A stretch of 64,000 nucleotides of DNA, taken from Rhodanobacter sp. ANJX3. Its GTDB lineage: Bacteria; Pseudomonadota; Gammaproteobacteria; Xanthomonadales; Rhodanobacteraceae. Position 1 is the stretch's first letter. Every line of letters starts with the position of its first letter. Both the position numbers and the translations under genes were made by a program. Below the pieces are notes generated by a model. It was given only the letters and a program-made list of their open reading frames with translations, ran no database searches and was not told the origin of the DNA. The stretch covers positions 434,001 to 498,000 of the forward strand of contig NZ_JACHCM010000003.1 of NCBI RefSeq assembly GCF_014200755.1, given 5' to 3'. Below are positions 38,825-47,420 of the stretch, piece by piece.

Positions 38825-40183
38825 TTATGCGATGCCCAGCCCGTCGATGCCGGCAATGTGCGCGGCGTCAAAACCGGCCAGCTCGGTGAAATGGCGGCCG
38901 CGCTCGGCGTAATCCTTGAACTGATCGAAGCTAGGCGCGCCGGGAGAAAGCAGGATCACGCCACGAGCGCGGGCGTGTGCCTTCGCCTCAACAATCGCAG
39001 CGCGCAAATCGTCGACTCGCAGCACAGGGCAAGGCACCGCCGCTTCGTTCAACAGCGCCTCGATGCGTGAGCCGTTGCCGCCCATGCAGACGATGGCATG
39101 CGGCGGCGATTGGGCCACGGCGGCGGCGAAGTCGGTCCAGTCCAGGCCGCGATCGTAGCCGCCGACCAGTACGGTCACCGGTCGGCCTCGCACGCTTTCC
39201 AGCGCCGCCAGCGTAGCCTGCGGCGTGGTGCAGATGGAATCGTTGACCCACTGCAACCCGTCGCGCTCGCCGAGCGGCTGCAGACGATGCGGCAGCGGGC
39301 GAAAGCTCGCCAGTGAAGGCGCGGCGGCGAGCGCATCCATGCCGATGTCCGCCAGCGCGGCCAAGGCAGCGCAGGCGTTCAACGCGTTGTGCAGGCCGGG
39401 GGCGGCGAGTTGGTCGATGGGAAACACCTCGCCGGTACCGCGACGAATAAAGCCTTCCGCGACATGCCAGCCGGATGATTGCCCGAACAGCAGGCGATGC
39501 GGATGGTCCTGCGTGCGCTCCATCAGGATCGGCTGCAGCGCATTGACCAGCAGCTGGCGTGATGCCGTCGCCAGCCGCAGTTTGTCGGTGACGTACTGCT
39601 CGCGCGAGCCGTGCCAGTCCAGATGCTCTTCGTAAAGGCTGGTGATGACGCCGAGCTCCAGCGCACCGGCTTCGCCGGTCTGAAAGCTGGACAGCTCGAT
39701 CACCCACAGTTCGGCCGTCTGTCCGCGCAATTCGAGCAGCGGCAAACCGATATTGCCGGCAAGCGCCGTGCGCACGCCGAGCGATCGCGCAAGGTGCGCC
39801 ATCATCGCACTGGTGGTGCTCTTGCCCTTGGTGCCGGTGACGGCGATCACCCGCGCCGCAGGATTCTCCGCGAACCACAGCGCGGTGCCCGAAGTGAACT
39901 GCGTGCCCTGCGCTTTCGCCGCGAGAATGGCTGGCTTGTAGGCCGAGATGCCGGGCGATTTGATGACCACGTCATAGCCGGCCAAATCGGACGCGTCCGG
40001 TTCCTTGGCGTGCACGACCAACGCGCTGTCGAAACGGCGCGCGGCGTCGATTTCTGACTCGGTGCAATACAGCGTCAGCGGTAGCTCGGGCAGCTGCTCG
40101 CGTACGGCAGCTATCGTCGCCCTGCCCTCGCGACCGAAACCCCAGACCGCGACGCGCCGATCGGCCAGCTCGGCAATGCGCAT
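38825..40183 (-). CDS. murD2: UDP-MurNAc-L-alanine L-glutamate ligase MurD2
   Basis: A 452-residue Mur-ligase-fold enzyme. ATP site VTGTKGKSTTSAMMAHLARS; also AGNIGLPLLEL, VIELSSFQTGEAGALELGVI, EEHLDWHG, LHNALNACAALAAL and the C-terminal ILLSPGAPSFDQFKDYAERG, as in MurD. In xanthomonads lacking the usual MurI/MurD route, MurD2 joins L-Glu to UDP-MurNAc-L-Ala and MurL then inverts it to D-Glu. Here murL lies directly upstream, its TGA overlapping this ATG by one base (TGATG), so the pair is coupled. The long open frame upstream of 40183 is non-coding. The MurD2 assignment rests on the murL partner. Confidence 0.92.
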   Translation of the reverse strand: MRIAELADRRVAVWGFGREGRATIAAVREQLPELPLTLYCTESEIDAARRFDSALVVHAKEPDASDLAGYDVVIKSPGISAYKPAILAAKAQGTQFTSGTALWFAENPAARVIAVTGTKGKSTTSAMMAHLARSLGVRTALAGNIGLPLLELRGQTAELWVIELSSFQTGEAGALELGVITSLYEEHLDWHGSREQYVTDKLRLATASRQLLVNALQPILMERTQDHPHRLLFGQSSGWHVAEGFIRRGTGEVFPIDQLAAPGLHNALNACAALAALADIGMDALAAAPSLASFRPLPHRLQPLGERDGLQWVNDSICTTPQATLAALESVRGRPVTVLVGGYDRGLDWTDFAAAVAQSPPHAIVCMGGNGSRIEALLNEAAVPCPVLRVDDLRAAIVEAKAHARARGVILLSPGAPSFDQFKDYAERGRHFTELAGFDAAHIAGIDGLGIA

Positions 40184-41526
40184 CAGCCGATGATCGCCAG
40201 CGCCGGCTGCAGGCGCGCCGGCACGCGATGCTCCGCATCCGGCTGCAGCCACGGCTCCAGCGCCAGCAGCGCCGGATCGAGCTGCGGCAGGATTTCGCTG
40301 TGGAAGCGCGCGACCAGCGCATCCTCCTGCCACTCCGGTCGCTGGCTCAGGGCGAACATGGCGGCACGCGCTTCGGCACCCTCACCGACGCATTCGAACG
40401 GCTTATGGTCCTGGTACTCCATCAGCGCATCGAAACCGGCGGACTGCGCTTCGTCGTCGAGCAGATTGCGCCCGAAGATGCCGAGCAGACGCGGCTTGGA
40501 CAGGAATGGCGCCAGCGCCAAAAACACGAAATGGCATTTCGGGCAATGCCCGCACCAGCGGTCGGCCGGCTTCGGGCCGAGCAATTTGAAATTGCGGTTG
40601 CAGCTGGAAAACGTGTCGAAGTAAGGCGTGAGTTTGGCGAAGGCGCGGGTAATCGCCAGCTCCGAATACGGGCGTAGTAGCGAGCAGTAATCCAGATCGG
40701 CCGCCACGTGCGTACGCAGCCAGTTTCCCAGCAGCTGCTCGAACGCGTAGCCCTTGCTCCACTGGTGGTTCACCTGCAGGCCGTCGTATTCCAGCGTGGC
40801 GACCGAGGCCGAACGCTCGTTGGCGAAGGCAATCGAATCATAGCCGTACAGAACGGCCGCTACCGCGAGGATCGCCGAGTTCACCGCCGTCACCGGAATA
40901 TGGCCGTTCCACGCGCCGAGCCGGTTCAACTCGAACAGCCCGGGCGCCAGCTCGCGCTGGATGTTGAGCATCGGTAAACCGGTGCGCTCGGCGCAGGCGG
41001 CGATCAAGGGCGAATTGCCGACCCACACAGCAGTCGCATCGCCGCCGACAGCCTTGATCGCCTCGACCGCCACCAGCGAATCCTTGCCGCCGCCGATCGG
41101 CACCAGGGTGCGCTTCGGCAGAGCCAACGATGTCGCGGCAGATGGGGCGGAACCACCTCGCGGAAAGGCGATACGCCCGCGCAAATCCAGGCCGTTGCGA
41201 TAGGCGAACTCGGCCAGCCCATGCAGATACAGCGCATCGAGCACATCGGCCGTCGCGTCATCCAAGGGGCCAGCCGCCACTTCAATCGTTGGCGGAACCC
41301 CGGCCTTGTAGTAGCTGACGCCGGCGATCAAATGCAGCAGCTGCAGCGCACGCGCGAAGGCTTCGGCACGATTGGGCGGCAACGCAGGCGCCTCGGGAAA
41401 ATAGATTTTCTCGATCAGCTCGGCGCCATCGTCGAACGCATAGACCAGCTCGACCACGCCATTGGTATAGGCGTGACGAACAAAACGAAACACCTGGGTC
41501 AGGCGCGGTTGGATGGTCGTTGTCAC
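40183..41526 (-). CDS. murL: UDP-MurNAc-L-Ala-L-Glu epimerase MurL
   Basis: A 447-residue protein that, with ATP and magnesium, converts the L-Glu of UDP-MurNAc-L-Ala-L-Glu to D-Glu, as reported for Xanthomonas MurL. Seen here: a PP-loop-like LVPIGGGKDSLVAVEAIK motif near the middle, AVNSAILAVAAVLYGYDSIA, ANERSASVATLEYDG, VNHQWSKGYAFEQLL and a Cys cluster WCGHCPKCHFVF that could bind zinc. It starts with GTG at 41526. That start overlaps the stop of a DUF559 reading frame (GTGA, 41523-41526), a junction created by the repeat-bracketed cassette next door. It is translationally coupled to murD2. Confidence 0.92.
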   Translation of the reverse strand: MTTTIQPRLTQVFRFVRHAYTNGVVELVYAFDDGAELIEKIYFPEAPALPPNRAEAFARALQLLHLIAGVSYYKAGVPPTIEVAAGPLDDATADVLDALYLHGLAEFAYRNGLDLRGRIAFPRGGSAPSAATSLALPKRTLVPIGGGKDSLVAVEAIKAVGGDATAVWVGNSPLIAACAERTGLPMLNIQRELAPGLFELNRLGAWNGHIPVTAVNSAILAVAAVLYGYDSIAFANERSASVATLEYDGLQVNHQWSKGYAFEQLLGNWLRTHVAADLDYCSLLRPYSELAITRAFAKLTPYFDTFSSCNRNFKLLGPKPADRWCGHCPKCHFVFLALAPFLSKPRLLGIFGRNLLDDEAQSAGFDALMEYQDHKPFECVGEGAEARAAMFALSQRPEWQEDALVARFHSEILPQLDPALLALEPWLQPDAEHRVPARLQPALAIIG

Positions 41527-41927
41527 GCTTCAATCTCCGCAGCACCCTGCACCCTCTCCCCGTCGGGGAGAGGGCTGGGGTGAGGGGCCGGGCTGGCCAA
41601 AGTATTCAAAATCACCTCAAGCACGCTTTCGGTATTCGTCAGCACATCATTGTTCCAGAAACGCAGAAGGTTGTAGCCCATGATCTTCAGTTGCCGTGTT
41701 CGATGTGCGTCATACGCCATCTGCTCGAGATGCTGCCCGCCGTCCAGCTCGACAATCAGCTTTGCCTCCGTGCATACGAAATCGACGATGTAACAGCCGA
41801 TTTCATGTTGTCGGCGGAATTTGAATCCATGCAGCTGTCGATTGCGGAGATAGCGCCACAACTTCTGCTCCGCATCCGTCATTCCTGCGCGCAGCTAGCG
41901 CGCTCGATCTACATTGCGGCGTTTCAT
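41523..41927 (-). pseudogene. DUF559 (endonuclease-like) gene with an in-frame amber codon
   Basis: A DUF559 protein of the restriction-endonuclease-like fold related to Vsr. The uninterrupted part (from ATG 41882, 119 residues) has TDAEQKLWRYLRNRQLHGFK, FRRQHEIGCYIVDFVC, KLIVELDGGQHLEQ and GYNLLRFWNNDVL, with the catalytic-type Asp and Glu/Asp. In frame upstream the reading is MKRRNVDRAR, then TAG (41895-41897), then LRAG joining the ATG at 41882. MKRRNVDRAR-x-LR is the usual DUF559 N-terminus, and ACGGAGC precedes the upper ATG, so codon 11 was probably CAG, GAG or AAG. The lower ATG has no useful ribosome-binding site. The C-terminal PHPSPLPDGER is encoded by a palindromic repeat. It may be inactive or weakly translated from the lower start. 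Confidence 0.72.
41552..41590 (+). repeat. Palindromic repeat, left copy (CCCTCTCCCC hairpin plus tail)
   Basis: CCCTCTCCCC-GTC-GGGGAGAGGG, then the tail CTGGGGTGAGGGG. It lies inside the 3' end of the DUF559 reading frame and is the partner, in inverted orientation, of the copy at 41970-42008. The element is widespread in proteobacterial genomes (from memory). Confidence 0.8.
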
Positions 41928-41969
41928 CCCTGAAGCGCTCCGTTTGCCAGTTGATATATCTCGCGAGGT

Positions 41970-42008
41970 TGGCACCTCGCCTCAGTCCTCTCCCCAACGG
42001 GGAGAGGA
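41970..42008 (-). repeat. Palindromic repeat, right copy, inverted relative to the left
   Basis: Read on the minus strand: TCCTCTCCCC-GTT-GGGGAGAGGA, then the tail CTGAGGCGAGG. It matches the left copy at about 29 of 34 positions. Hairpins are outermost and tails point inward toward the DUF559 gene. It sits between the lysC-lysA stop and the DUF559 start, and may also act as a hairpin at the end of the lysC-lysA transcript. Confidence 0.75.
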
Positions 42009-42029
42009 GGTCATTGCCTGAATTTCCCG

Positions 42030-44654
42030 CTATTCGATAATGATTTCTTCTGCCGGACCGCGCAGATTGTACGGTGAAGACATCACCTGGCCGTAGGCGC
42101 CGGTGGTGGCGATCAGCACGACATCGCCCTCGTGGCTCTCCGGCAGGCGGCGATCGCTGCCCAGCACGTCGCCGGATTCGCAGATCGGGCCGACCACCTG
42201 ATACATCGCTGTAGCCGGTTCGTTGAAGCGCGTGAGGTTGACGATCTCGTGCCAGGCGTCGTACAGCGCCGGCCGGATCAGGTTGTGCATACCGGCATCC
42301 ACGCCGAGATAGCGCCAGCTGCCCTTGCCCTTGAGCTGGGTAACCTTGGCCAGCAGCACGCCAGCCTCGGCGACAAGGAAGCGGCCGGGTTCCATCCACA
42401 GCTGATAGCGCGGATACAGACGCTTGACCTCGGCCAGCGCCTCGCCCACGGCGTCCAGATCCAGCGGCTGCTCGCCGGGATGCGAGGGCACGCCAAGGCC
42501 GCCGCCGATATTGAGAAACTCCACGCTGGGAATGCGCTCGGCCAAGCTGGCTAGCTGCGCGTAAACCTCGGCCCAATGACCCGGCTCGAGCACGCCCGAA
42601 CCCAGATGCGCGTGCAGCCCGACGATGCGCGCGTGGCGCGCGTTGGCCAGATGCACGAAGGCGTCCAGCTGATCCAGCGGCAGGCCGAACTTGCTGGTGC
42701 TGCCGCCGGTGCGCACCTTGTCGTGGTGACCGGAGCCACGGCCCAAGTCGATGCGCAGGCTGATGTCGTGGCCGTCGAAGGTCTCGACCCAGTGCTCCAT
42801 CGGATGCAGCGAGTCGAGCGTCACCATCACACCGGCCTCGAGCGCGTCGCGATAGTCGCTGCGCGGGGCGAAGTTGGGGGTGAACAATCGCGGCGTCGCG
42901 GCCGGCACGGTGTCGGCGACGCGCGCCAGTTCGCCGGGCGATACGCACTCCAACCCCAGCCCTTCGTCGGCCAGCGCGCGCAGGATCGCCGGATGCGAGT
43001 TAGCCTTGATCGCATAGAACAAGCGATCCACCGGCAGCTTGGCCTTCAGCGCGCGGGCGCGCTCGCGGATGGTGCCCAGGTGGTACACATAGCGCGGACT
43101 GCGTTGCTCGGCGAGCTGCATCAGCTTCTTGCGTTCGTTGAGCCACCAGGCTTCATCGTGCGGGGCCGTTTCGGCACCGTAGATGCCTTCCCAGGTCGGC
43201 CCGAACAGATCGGCATCGTCGGTGCGCATGGCGCCGGCCCGCACCAGTTGCTCGTGCAGCTGCGGCAGCATGCCGTCGACGACGTTCTCGTCCACCACAA
43301 AGGTCAGGTTGAGGTTGTTCGACGACTGCGAAATCATGTGTACGCGGTGCTGGCCGAATTCGGCCATCACCGGGTTGAGCCGGTGCAGCATCGAGCGCAT
43401 GCCGCGCCCGACCATGGTCACTGCGGCGCAGGGCGCGATCACCTTGACCCGGCAGACTTTCGCCAGATCGGTGGCCAGTGCGGCCAGGACGTCGGAGTCG
43501 AGCAGGTTTTCGGTGGGGTCCAGCGATACGGTGACGTTGGTTTCGGCCGAGCCGATCAGATCCACCGACAGGCCGTGCTGCTTGAACTGGTTGAACACGT
43601 CGGCCAGAAAGCCGACCTGCTGCCACATGCCGACGGACTCCATCGATACCAGCGTGATGCCCTTGCGTGTGCTGATCGCCTTGATGCTCGGCGCTTCCTC
43701 GCGCAGCTCCGGGCCGATGCGCGTACCGGCCAGCTCCGGCCGGTTGGTGTCCTTGATCAGCAGCGGCACGCGCGGCAGCCGCAGCGGCGACAGGCAGCGC
43801 GGATGCAGCACCTTGGCACCGGTGGTAGCGATTTCCTGCGCTTCCTCGTAGTCGAGCCGGCGCAGCAGGCGCGCGCCGGGCACCTGTCGTGGATTCGCGG
43901 TAAACATGCCGGCCACATCGGTCCATATTTCGACCCGCAGCGCCTTCAGCAGCGCGCCGAAATACGAGGCCGAGGTATCCGAGCCGCCGCGACCGAGCAG
44001 CACCGTGCGGCCGCCCTTGTTCGACGCGTCGTCCGGATCGACGCCTTCGCGCGCGATGAAACCCTGGGTGATGAACACATCACCGCGCGCCTCCAAATGC
44101 GCCGACAGCACCGGATCGGGCTGCGAATCGACGATAGCCGACAGCAGCCGCGTGCGCTCGTTCTGGTTCGGCAGCGTGACCGCCTCCAGGCATTCGCGCG
44201 CGTCCAACCATTCGGTGCTCAGCCCATTGGCGCTGAGAAAGGCGGCACCCAGCGCGCTGGACATCAGTTCGCCATGCGCCTGCACCTGCGCCTGCCAGGC
44301 CAGGTCGCCGGCGCCATGCGCCGCCAGCCCTGCCAGGTCGTGCAGCCGCGCCGCCAGCGTCTCGGGCAGAGCGAGTTGCATATGCCCCAGCAGCTCATGA
44401 TGCCGCTGCGCGATCGCCTGCGCGGACAGCAGGCGAAGGTCCGCGGCGGTCTGCGCGCACATCTGTTTCAGCGCATCGGTGATACCGGTCAATGCGGATA
44501 CCACTACCAGCACGCGCGCACCCTCGGCGCGGCGGCTGGCGACCAGCTCGAGAATGTTCTGCCAGCGCGGCAGCGTCGCCACGCTGGTACCGCCGAACTT
44601 CATCACGATCCACGGGGCGCCCGCAGGCAGAGGTGCTGAATTGGTCTGGGTCAC
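42030..44654 (-). CDS. Bifunctional aspartate kinase / diaminopimelate decarboxylase (LysC-LysA fusion)
   Basis: An 874-residue fusion of the first and last enzymes of the DAP/lysine route. Residues 1 to about 490 are aspartokinase: VMKFGGTSVATLPRW, FITQGFIAREGV, LLGRGGSDTSASYFGALL, WTDVAGMFTANPR and two ACT repeats (ISTRKGITLVSMESVGMW; MISQSSNNLNLTFVVDE). The rest is PLP-dependent DAP decarboxylase: FYAIKANSHPAILRAL (PLP lysine near 548), HLGSGVLEPG, LNIGGGLGVPS, MEPGRFLVAEAG and CESGDVLGSDR. This fusion is known in Xanthomonadales. It starts at a GTG with a weak ribosome-binding site and ends in TAG. The 139 bases upstream carry two MetJ-like boxes. Lysine feedback through the ACT domains is probable. 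Downstream lie the DUF559 cassette and murL-murD2. Confidence 0.95.
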   Translation of the reverse strand: MTQTNSAPLPAGAPWIVMKFGGTSVATLPRWQNILELVASRRAEGARVLVVVSALTGITDALKQMCAQTAADLRLLSAQAIAQRHHELLGHMQLALPETLAARLHDLAGLAAHGAGDLAWQAQVQAHGELMSSALGAAFLSANGLSTEWLDARECLEAVTLPNQNERTRLLSAIVDSQPDPVLSAHLEARGDVFITQGFIAREGVDPDDASNKGGRTVLLGRGGSDTSASYFGALLKALRVEIWTDVAGMFTANPRQVPGARLLRRLDYEEAQEIATTGAKVLHPRCLSPLRLPRVPLLIKDTNRPELAGTRIGPELREEAPSIKAISTRKGITLVSMESVGMWQQVGFLADVFNQFKQHGLSVDLIGSAETNVTVSLDPTENLLDSDVLAALATDLAKVCRVKVIAPCAAVTMVGRGMRSMLHRLNPVMAEFGQHRVHMISQSSNNLNLTFVVDENVVDGMLPQLHEQLVRAGAMRTDDADLFGPTWEGIYGAETAPHDEAWWLNERKKLMQLAEQRSPRYVYHLGTIRERARALKAKLPVDRLFYAIKANSHPAILRALADEGLGLECVSPGELARVADTVPAATPRLFTPNFAPRSDYRDALEAGVMVTLDSLHPMEHWVETFDGHDISLRIDLGRGSGHHDKVRTGGSTSKFGLPLDQLDAFVHLANARHARIVGLHAHLGSGVLEPGHWAEVYAQLASLAERIPSVEFLNIGGGLGVPSHPGEQPLDLDAVGEALAEVKRLYPRYQLWMEPGRFLVAEAGVLLAKVTQLKGKGSWRYLGVDAGMHNLIRPALYDAWHEIVNLTRFNEPATAMYQVVGPICESGDVLGSDRRLPESHEGDVVLIATTGAYGQVMSSPYNLRGPAEEIIIE

Positions 44655-44740
44655 GGTCGTCGATTGTCGGCGATGGGAAAGGTCATCTCACCAGTGTTGC
44701 GCTGCACAGGAAAAATGGCAATGACTTCGAGACATTGCGC

Positions 44741-44760
44741 GTTTAGACGTTTAGACATCC
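44741..44760. promoter_or_regulatory. Two tandem MetJ-like boxes upstream of lysC-lysA
   Basis: GTTTAGACGTTTAGACATCC contains two adjacent 8-base units, AGACGTTT (7 of 8 to the MetJ box AGACGTCT) and AGACATCC (6 of 8), in register, about 90-105 bases upstream of the lysC-lysA start. MetJ binds two to five tandem boxes with SAM. Aspartokinase feeds methionine synthesis, so the placement makes sense. Motif seen; the regulator is inferred. Confidence 0.4.
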
Positions 44761-44793
44761 ATAGATACCTGACGCGAAAAGGCAGACAGATAG

Positions 44794-46308
44794 TTACGCC
44801 ACGACCACCGGAATGCGGCCGATCTTCGCCTGCCATTCTTTGGGCCCGGTCTGATGCACCGATGTGCCGAGCGAATCGACCGCCACCGTCACCGGCATGT
44901 CCTGCACGGTGAACTCGTAGATCGCCTCCATACCCAGATCGGCGAAGCCGACCACGCGCGATGCCTTGATCGCCTTGGCCACCAGATACGCGGCACCGCC
45001 CACGGCCATCAGATACACCGAGCGATGCTTTTTGATCGCCTCGATCGCCGCCGGACCGCGCTCTGCCTTGCCGACCATGCCGAGCAGACCGGTTTGCGCC
45101 AACACCTGCTCGGTGAATTTGTCCATGCGCGTAGCTGTAGTCGGGCCGGCCGGGCCGACCACTTCGTCGCGCACCGGATCGACCGGGCCCACGTAGTAGA
45201 TGAAGCGCCCCTTGAAGTCGACCGGCAGAGGCTCGCCCTTGTTCAACATCTCGACCATCCGCTTGTGTGCGGCATCGCGGCCGGTGAGCAGCTTGCCGTT
45301 GAGCAGCAGCACTTCGCCCGGCTTGAAGCTGGCCACGTCTTCCGGCGTCACCGTATCGAGGTCGACCCGGCGTGCGTTGGTCGGGTTGTAGGTGAGCTTG
45401 GGCCAGTCTTCCAGCGACGGCGGATCGAGCGCGACCGGACCGGAGCCGTCGAGCACGAAATGCGCATGCCGGGTGGCTGCGCAGTTGGGGATCAGCGCCA
45501 CCGGCAGGTTGGCCGCATGGGTCGGGTAATCCTTGACCTTGATGTCGAGCACGGTGGTCAGGCCACCGAGACCTTGCGCGCCGATACCCAGCGCGTTGAC
45601 CTTGTCGTACAGCTCGATGCGCAGCTCTTCAGCGCGATTGCTCGGGCCGCGGGCGATCAGCTCCTGGATGTCGATCGGGTCCATCAGCGACTCCTTCGCC
45701 ATCAGCATCGCCTTCTCGGCGGTGCCGCCGATGCCGATGCCGAGCATGCCCGGCGGGCACCAGCCGGCGCCCATGGTCGGCACGGTCTTGAGCACCCAGT
45801 CGACGATCGAGTCGGAGGGATTGAGCATGGCGAATTTCGACTTCGCCTCGGAGCCACCGCCCTTGGCCGCGACGATGACATCAAGCTTGTCGCCCGGCAC
45901 GATACTGACGTTGATCACCGCCGGCGTGTTGTCCTTCGTGTTGGTGCGCTTGCCGGCCGGGTCGGCCAGAATGCTGGCGCGCAGCGTGTTGTCCGGATCG
46001 TTATAGGCGCGGCGCACGCCTTCGTTGATCATGTCGTCCAGCGACATCGTCGCGTCCCACTGCACGTTCATGCCGACCTTGACGAATACCGTGACGATGC
46101 CGGTGTCCTGGCACAGCGGCCGATGCCCTTCCGCGGCCATGCGCGAGTTGATTAGGATCTGCGCCATCGCATCCTTGGCGGCCGGGCTCTCCTCGTGCTC
46201 ATAAGCGGCGGCGAGTCCCTTGATGTAGTCGACCGGGTGGTAATAGCTGATGTACTGCAACGCATCGGCAACGGACTGGATCAGATCGGCTTGCTTGATG
46301 ATGGTCAT
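44794..46308 (-). CDS. Class I (iron-sulfur) fumarate hydratase
   Basis: 504 residues, converting fumarate to malate in the TCA cycle with an oxygen-sensitive [4Fe-4S] cluster. Both halves of the class I enzyme are joined in one chain. The alpha part has RPLCQDTGIVTVFVKVG, KGGGSEAKSKFAML, GIGGTAEKAMLMAKESL and IPNCAATRHAHFVLDG; the beta part has GRFIYYVGPVDPV, GPAGPTTATRMDKFTEQVL and YLMAVGGAAYLVAKAI. The cluster cysteines are in CQDTG, WCPPGM and NCAATRH. The start MTIIKQADLIQSVADAL at 46308 is the family start; the reading frame stays open far upstream, but those 466 residues are antisense to phzF and neighbours. It is divergent from the PhzF-type gene. Confidence 0.95.
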   Translation of the reverse strand: MTIIKQADLIQSVADALQYISYYHPVDYIKGLAAAYEHEESPAAKDAMAQILINSRMAAEGHRPLCQDTGIVTVFVKVGMNVQWDATMSLDDMINEGVRRAYNDPDNTLRASILADPAGKRTNTKDNTPAVINVSIVPGDKLDVIVAAKGGGSEAKSKFAMLNPSDSIVDWVLKTVPTMGAGWCPPGMLGIGIGGTAEKAMLMAKESLMDPIDIQELIARGPSNRAEELRIELYDKVNALGIGAQGLGGLTTVLDIKVKDYPTHAANLPVALIPNCAATRHAHFVLDGSGPVALDPPSLEDWPKLTYNPTNARRVDLDTVTPEDVASFKPGEVLLLNGKLLTGRDAAHKRMVEMLNKGEPLPVDFKGRFIYYVGPVDPVRDEVVGPAGPTTATRMDKFTEQVLAQTGLLGMVGKAERGPAAIEAIKKHRSVYLMAVGGAAYLVAKAIKASRVVGFADLGMEAIYEFTVQDMPVTVAVDSLGTSVHQTGPKEWQAKIGRIPVVVA

Positions 46309-46512
46309 GAGGCGACTTTTGAAAATGGGCCGTGCAGGTCGGCGTGAAGGGGAAAAGTGCCGTGCATGGCCTTGATCGGCCGCGCACCACCCGCCTATTG
46401 TGCCGCAAGCGGCCCGCAGGCATCTGACTGGACGATGGCGCGCGGGGGGCGCTTGCCAGCGCAGGCGCGCCAGTGCGATGGTTCCAGGCCCTTCCCAGCG
46501 CAAGCGATCGCC

Positions 46513-47394
46513 ATGACCCGTCGTTTCAAGTACGTCCAGCTCGACGTCTTCGCCAGCCGGCTGTTCGACGGCAATCCGCTGGCCGTGGTGATCGATGCCG
46601 ACGGCCTGGATACCGACGCCATGCAGCGCATCGCGCGCTGGACCAACCTCTCCGAAACCGCATTCCTGCTGAGGCCGACCCAGCCACAGGCGGATTACCG
46701 CGTGCGCATTTTCACCACCCGGCAGGAGCTGCCGTTCGCCGGTCATCCCAGCGTCGGCAGCGCCTATGTCGCGATCGAGGCCGGCAAGGTGACCGCGGGC
46801 AAGCGCTCGCTCGTGCAGGAATGTGCCGCGGGGTTGCTGCCGGTGCAGGTCGATGGCGAAGGCGATTCGCGCGTCATCCACGTACAGGCACCACCGGCGA
46901 CGATCGAACGCTGCGATGACGCCTTCGCTGGCGAAATAGCCGGGGCCCTGCATACACCGCTGAATACGGCACGCATGCGCAAGGTCGACAACGGCCCTGT
47001 CTGGTTCGTCTGCGATCTCGACGAAGCGAGCGTCGTGAGGGCGCTCCATCCGGACTTCCTCGCCATCGCGTCGATCTGCGAAGCCGCGTCTGCGATTGGC
47101 GTCTGCGTATTCGGACGCGAGCGCGACGGCACCGCTTCCATCGCCGTGCGCGCCTTTTGTCCGGCCGACGGCATGCCCGAAGACCCTGTCACCGGCAGCG
47201 CCAACGCAGCGATCGCCGCCTACCTGCGGGAAACAGACGAACTCAAAACCTATGGCCCTCGCTATCTTGCAAGCCAGGGCCGCGAAGTGGGCCGCAACGG
47301 CATCGTCGAAGTCAGCGTCGATGCCGCCACATCGGCCATCACCATCGGCGGTGCGTGCGCCATCGGCGTGCGCGGCGAGCTGCGGCTGCATTAA
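46513..47394 (+). CDS. PhzF-family isomerase/epimerase-like protein
   Basis: A 293-residue diaminopimelate-epimerase-fold enzyme of the PhzF family: FKYVQLDVFASRLFDGNPLA, LSETAFLLRP with the catalytic-type Glu, FTTRQELPFAGHPSVGSAYV, then CPADGMPEDPVTGSANAAIA near the C-terminal third. PhzF proteins isomerise small molecules (in phenazine synthesis, DHHA); isolated genomic copies like this have unknown substrates, and no other phenazine genes are near. The ATG at 46513 precedes the core; the longer open frame lies over the fumarase promoter. It ends at a strong bidirectional terminator. Confidence 0.9.
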   Translation: MTRRFKYVQLDVFASRLFDGNPLAVVIDADGLDTDAMQRIARWTNLSETAFLLRPTQPQADYRVRIFTTRQELPFAGHPSVGSAYVAIEAGKVTAGKRSLVQECAAGLLPVQVDGEGDSRVIHVQAPPATIERCDDAFAGEIAGALHTPLNTARMRKVDNGPVWFVCDLDEASVVRALHPDFLAIASICEAASAIGVCVFGRERDGTASIAVRAFCPADGMPEDPVTGSANAAIAAYLRETDELKTYGPRYLASQGREVGRNGIVEVSVDAATSAITIGGACAIGVRGELRLH

Positions 47395-47420
47395 CTCGCC
47401 CAGCAGCAGTCCTCCCGGGA

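Noticed and set aside
42576-44639. A 687-codon open frame on the plus strand
   Set aside because: Antisense shadow of lysC-lysA with the same composition bias and no recognisable domains.
44655-44793. Lysine riboswitch upstream of lysC-lysA
   Set aside because: The 139-base leader is too short and lacks the conserved five-helix junction; only MetJ-like boxes were seen.
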